From Vreelandella boliviensis LC1 (GTDB lineage Bacteria; Pseudomonadota; Gammaproteobacteria; Pseudomonadales; Halomonadaceae), in assembly GCF_000236035.1 (NCBI RefSeq), contig NZ_JH393257.1, positions 124,397 to 188,396 of the forward strand: DNA of 64,000 bases, in the 5' to 3' direction. Under the pieces are notes generated by a model, which was not told the DNA's origin, searched no databases, and saw only the letters and a program-made list of their open reading frames with translations. This document shows positions 62,638 to 64,000 of the stretch, piece after piece. Position numbers and translations under genes: made by a program. Position 1 is the stretch's first letter, and every line of letters begins with the position of its first letter.

Positions 62638-63302
62638 CTCCCAGTGTTGCAACGTCGTCACCTGCGCTTCAGCCCGCGACGCAGGTCGCACTTGTCGATG
62701 CGCTGGTCGAGCAGGGCTGGTATGTGGGGCGCGGGGTTATTGACCTGACACTATGCAACGCGCTGAATAATGAGCTTCTACACCGAGCGGCCTATAACGG
62801 ACTGGATGAAGCCGGTATTGGCCGCGGCCAACAGCACCTGTTGCGTAAAGATATCCGCAGCGACGCTATTCACTGGCTTGATCGGGAAAGCGCCGCCCAG
62901 AGGCGGTACCTGGACGCCATGAGCGAACTGCAGCAGGCGCTTAACCACGCGCTGTTTTTGGGCTTATTTGAGTACGAAGCGCACTTTGCCCACTACCCAC
63001 CGGGCGCTTTTTATCAACGCCATCTGGATAGCTTTCGCGGTCGTGCCAACCGTGTCATCTCAACCGTTGGCTATCTGACGCCCGACTGGCCCAGCGACGG
63101 TGGCGGCGAAATGGTGATTTACCACCCTGACGACCCCAGCCAAGAGGTCGCACGCGTGGTACCCGAAGCGGGCACCTTCGCCTGTTTCTTATCTGAAACC
63201 ATTCCCCACGAAGTGCTACCTACCCGCTGCCCACGTACTAGCATCGCGGGCTGGTTTCGGCGCAATGCCTCACTGGGTGGCGTGCTTGATCCAGCACGCT
63301 AG
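62634..63302 (+). CDS. 2OG-Fe(II) oxygenase (prolyl 4-hydroxylase-like)
   Basis: This 222-aa protein is a non-heme iron, 2-oxoglutarate-dependent dioxygenase of the P4Hc type. The iron ligands are His and Asp in YQRHLDSF (about 125-132) and the distal His in TIPHEVLP; the 2-oxoglutarate Arg is in RTSIAGWFRRN. It may hydroxylate a protein or small molecule. It is translationally coupled to the CoA pyrophosphatase, a link with no known pathway. Confidence 0.87.
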   Translation: MTPSVATSSPALQPATQVALVDALVEQGWYVGRGVIDLTLCNALNNELLHRAAYNGLDEAGIGRGQQHLLRKDIRSDAIHWLDRESAAQRRYLDAMSELQQALNHALFLGLFEYEAHFAHYPPGAFYQRHLDSFRGRANRVISTVGYLTPDWPSDGGGEMVIYHPDDPSQEVARVVPEAGTFACFLSETIPHEVLPTRCPRTSIAGWFRRNASLGGVLDPAR

Positions 63303-63337
63303 CATTTTCAGCGCCCTAACAGGCTAACCCCAACAGG

Positions 63338-64000
63338 CTAACTAAGCGGGACAATTTGCCCATTCGCCCGCTCCAGCACTTCGCGCACTTGCTCGTAGTC
63401 AGCGCTGCGCGTGTTACCACCTTCATGCTGTTCAATAAGCCCGACAACGTTTAATAGCGTGTCCATCCCATAGGCGTTTTCATCCGTGGCAGTAAACGCC
63501 TGGATATAGCCTTTACCGCTGACATCCCAGCCTACTTTGATCGGCGAATCGATAATATTGACCTGCGTGCCTACCGGCACCCGCCAGAACACCGATTCGA
63601 TATCTTCAGGGAGCATGCGAATACAGCCCCGGCTAGCGCGCATACCAATGCCATCGGGCTGGCTGGTGCCATGAATCAGGTAACCGGGAATATCCAGCAA
63701 AATAGCGTACTGGCCTAGCGGGTTATCGGCACCGGGGGGAACAACCGCAGGCGCCGGGTCGCCGCGTTCGGCGGCTTCACGGCGAATCGATTCAGGCGGA
63801 TACCAGGCCGGGTTTTCAAGCCGCATGGTGGTTTCGGTAATCCCCAACGGGGTGTTATAGGCATCCCGCCCAATACCAATGGGGTACGTCTCTACCCGCG
63901 GCGCCTCGCCCTGTCCTATCTCGGGGTAGTAATAGAGGCGCAGTTCCGCAACGTTAATAACAATGCCGGTACGCGCTTCATCGGGCAAAATAAACTGCCC
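63338..64000 (-). CDS. L,D-transpeptidase (YkuD family), N-terminus beyond window
   Basis: This periplasmic enzyme makes 3-3 cross-links in peptidoglycan or attaches lipoproteins to it. The YkuD domain is nearly complete: GIVINVAELRLYYYP, HGTSQPDGIGMRASRGCIRMLPED with the catalytic His and Cys. The frame stays open to the window edge (GQFILPDEARTG upstream), so the signal peptide and any LysM-type domain lie outside. The TTG at 63988 that could be taken as a start is an internal codon. Confidence 0.92.
   Translation of the reverse strand, partial: GQFILPDEARTGIVINVAELRLYYYPEIGQGEAPRVETYPIGIGRDAYNTPLGITETTMRLENPAWYPPESIRREAAERGDPAPAVVPPGADNPLGQYAILLDIPGYLIHGTSQPDGIGMRASRGCIRMLPEDIESVFWRVPVGTQVNIIDSPIKVGWDVSGKGYIQAFTATDENAYGMDTLLNVVGLIEQHEGGNTRSADYEQVREVLERANGQIVPLS

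Overview
The window reads as chromosomal DNA of a Halomonas-like gammaproteobacterium (Halomonadaceae). This is inferred from protein resemblance and gene order; there is no rRNA or other decisive marker. Base composition is moderately GC-rich and coding density is high. Nearly everything is housekeeping or transport metabolism. The only mobile-element trace is one short integrase remnant beside dusA, with a possible short repeat element at 741-820.

Layout. 1-4448 (minus) is a glucose-type uptake module: response regulator, sensor kinase, binding protein and the start of a permease, in the order of Pseudomonas gltR-gtrS-gtsAB. 4565-7464 holds a Cof-type HAD phosphatase and RNase II. 7554-9223 is a PHB-depolymerase-type esterase with a CopG-type regulator. 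9425-11543 is a glycosyltransferase and a flippase-like membrane protein. 11672-13183 is an old-yellow-enzyme reductase followed by an ArsR-type regulator. 13306-26967 is a compact TCA block: sdhCDAB-sucAB-lpdA-sucCD on the minus strand, divergent from gltA; its SucB carries two lipoyl domains. 26968-29500 has a 680-bp spacer with a striking DnaA-box palindrome, a tRNA-Ala/tRNA-Glu operon with a clear promoter, and gltX. 29804-38859 is a mixed stretch: XRE regulator, lipoprotein, TauE-type exporter, integrase remnant, dusA, catalase, M14-type deacylase, TetR regulator, alpha/beta hydrolase and a YqiJ-like membrane protein. 39063-45060 is a three-gene RND efflux operon (outer membrane factor first). 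45228-48869 is a sigma-54 activator divergent from a formate/nitrite-family channel gene and cyanase. 48890-60835 is a polyol (mannitol/sorbitol/arabitol) uptake and oxidation operon with xylulokinase, transaldolase and a SorC-type regulator. 60974-64000 contains a NIF3-like small protein, two NUDIX hydrolases, a 2OG-Fe(II) oxygenase and an L,D-transpeptidase cut by the window edge.

How the genes work together. Glucose and polyols enter by two separate binding-protein ABC systems, each with its own regulator. The polyols are oxidised to fructose or xylulose and pass through XylB and transaldolase into the pentose phosphate pathway; the TCA block completes oxidation.

The most interesting candidate for an undescribed system is 45228-48869. 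A PAS-containing sigma-54 activator faces a FNT-family channel gene and cynS. The shared intergenic region has three palindromes that look like upstream activator sites, then a near-consensus -24/-12 promoter. I infer a sigma-54-controlled cyanate uptake and detoxification/nitrogen-scavenging unit in which a FNT channel replaces the usual CynX or CynABD transporter.
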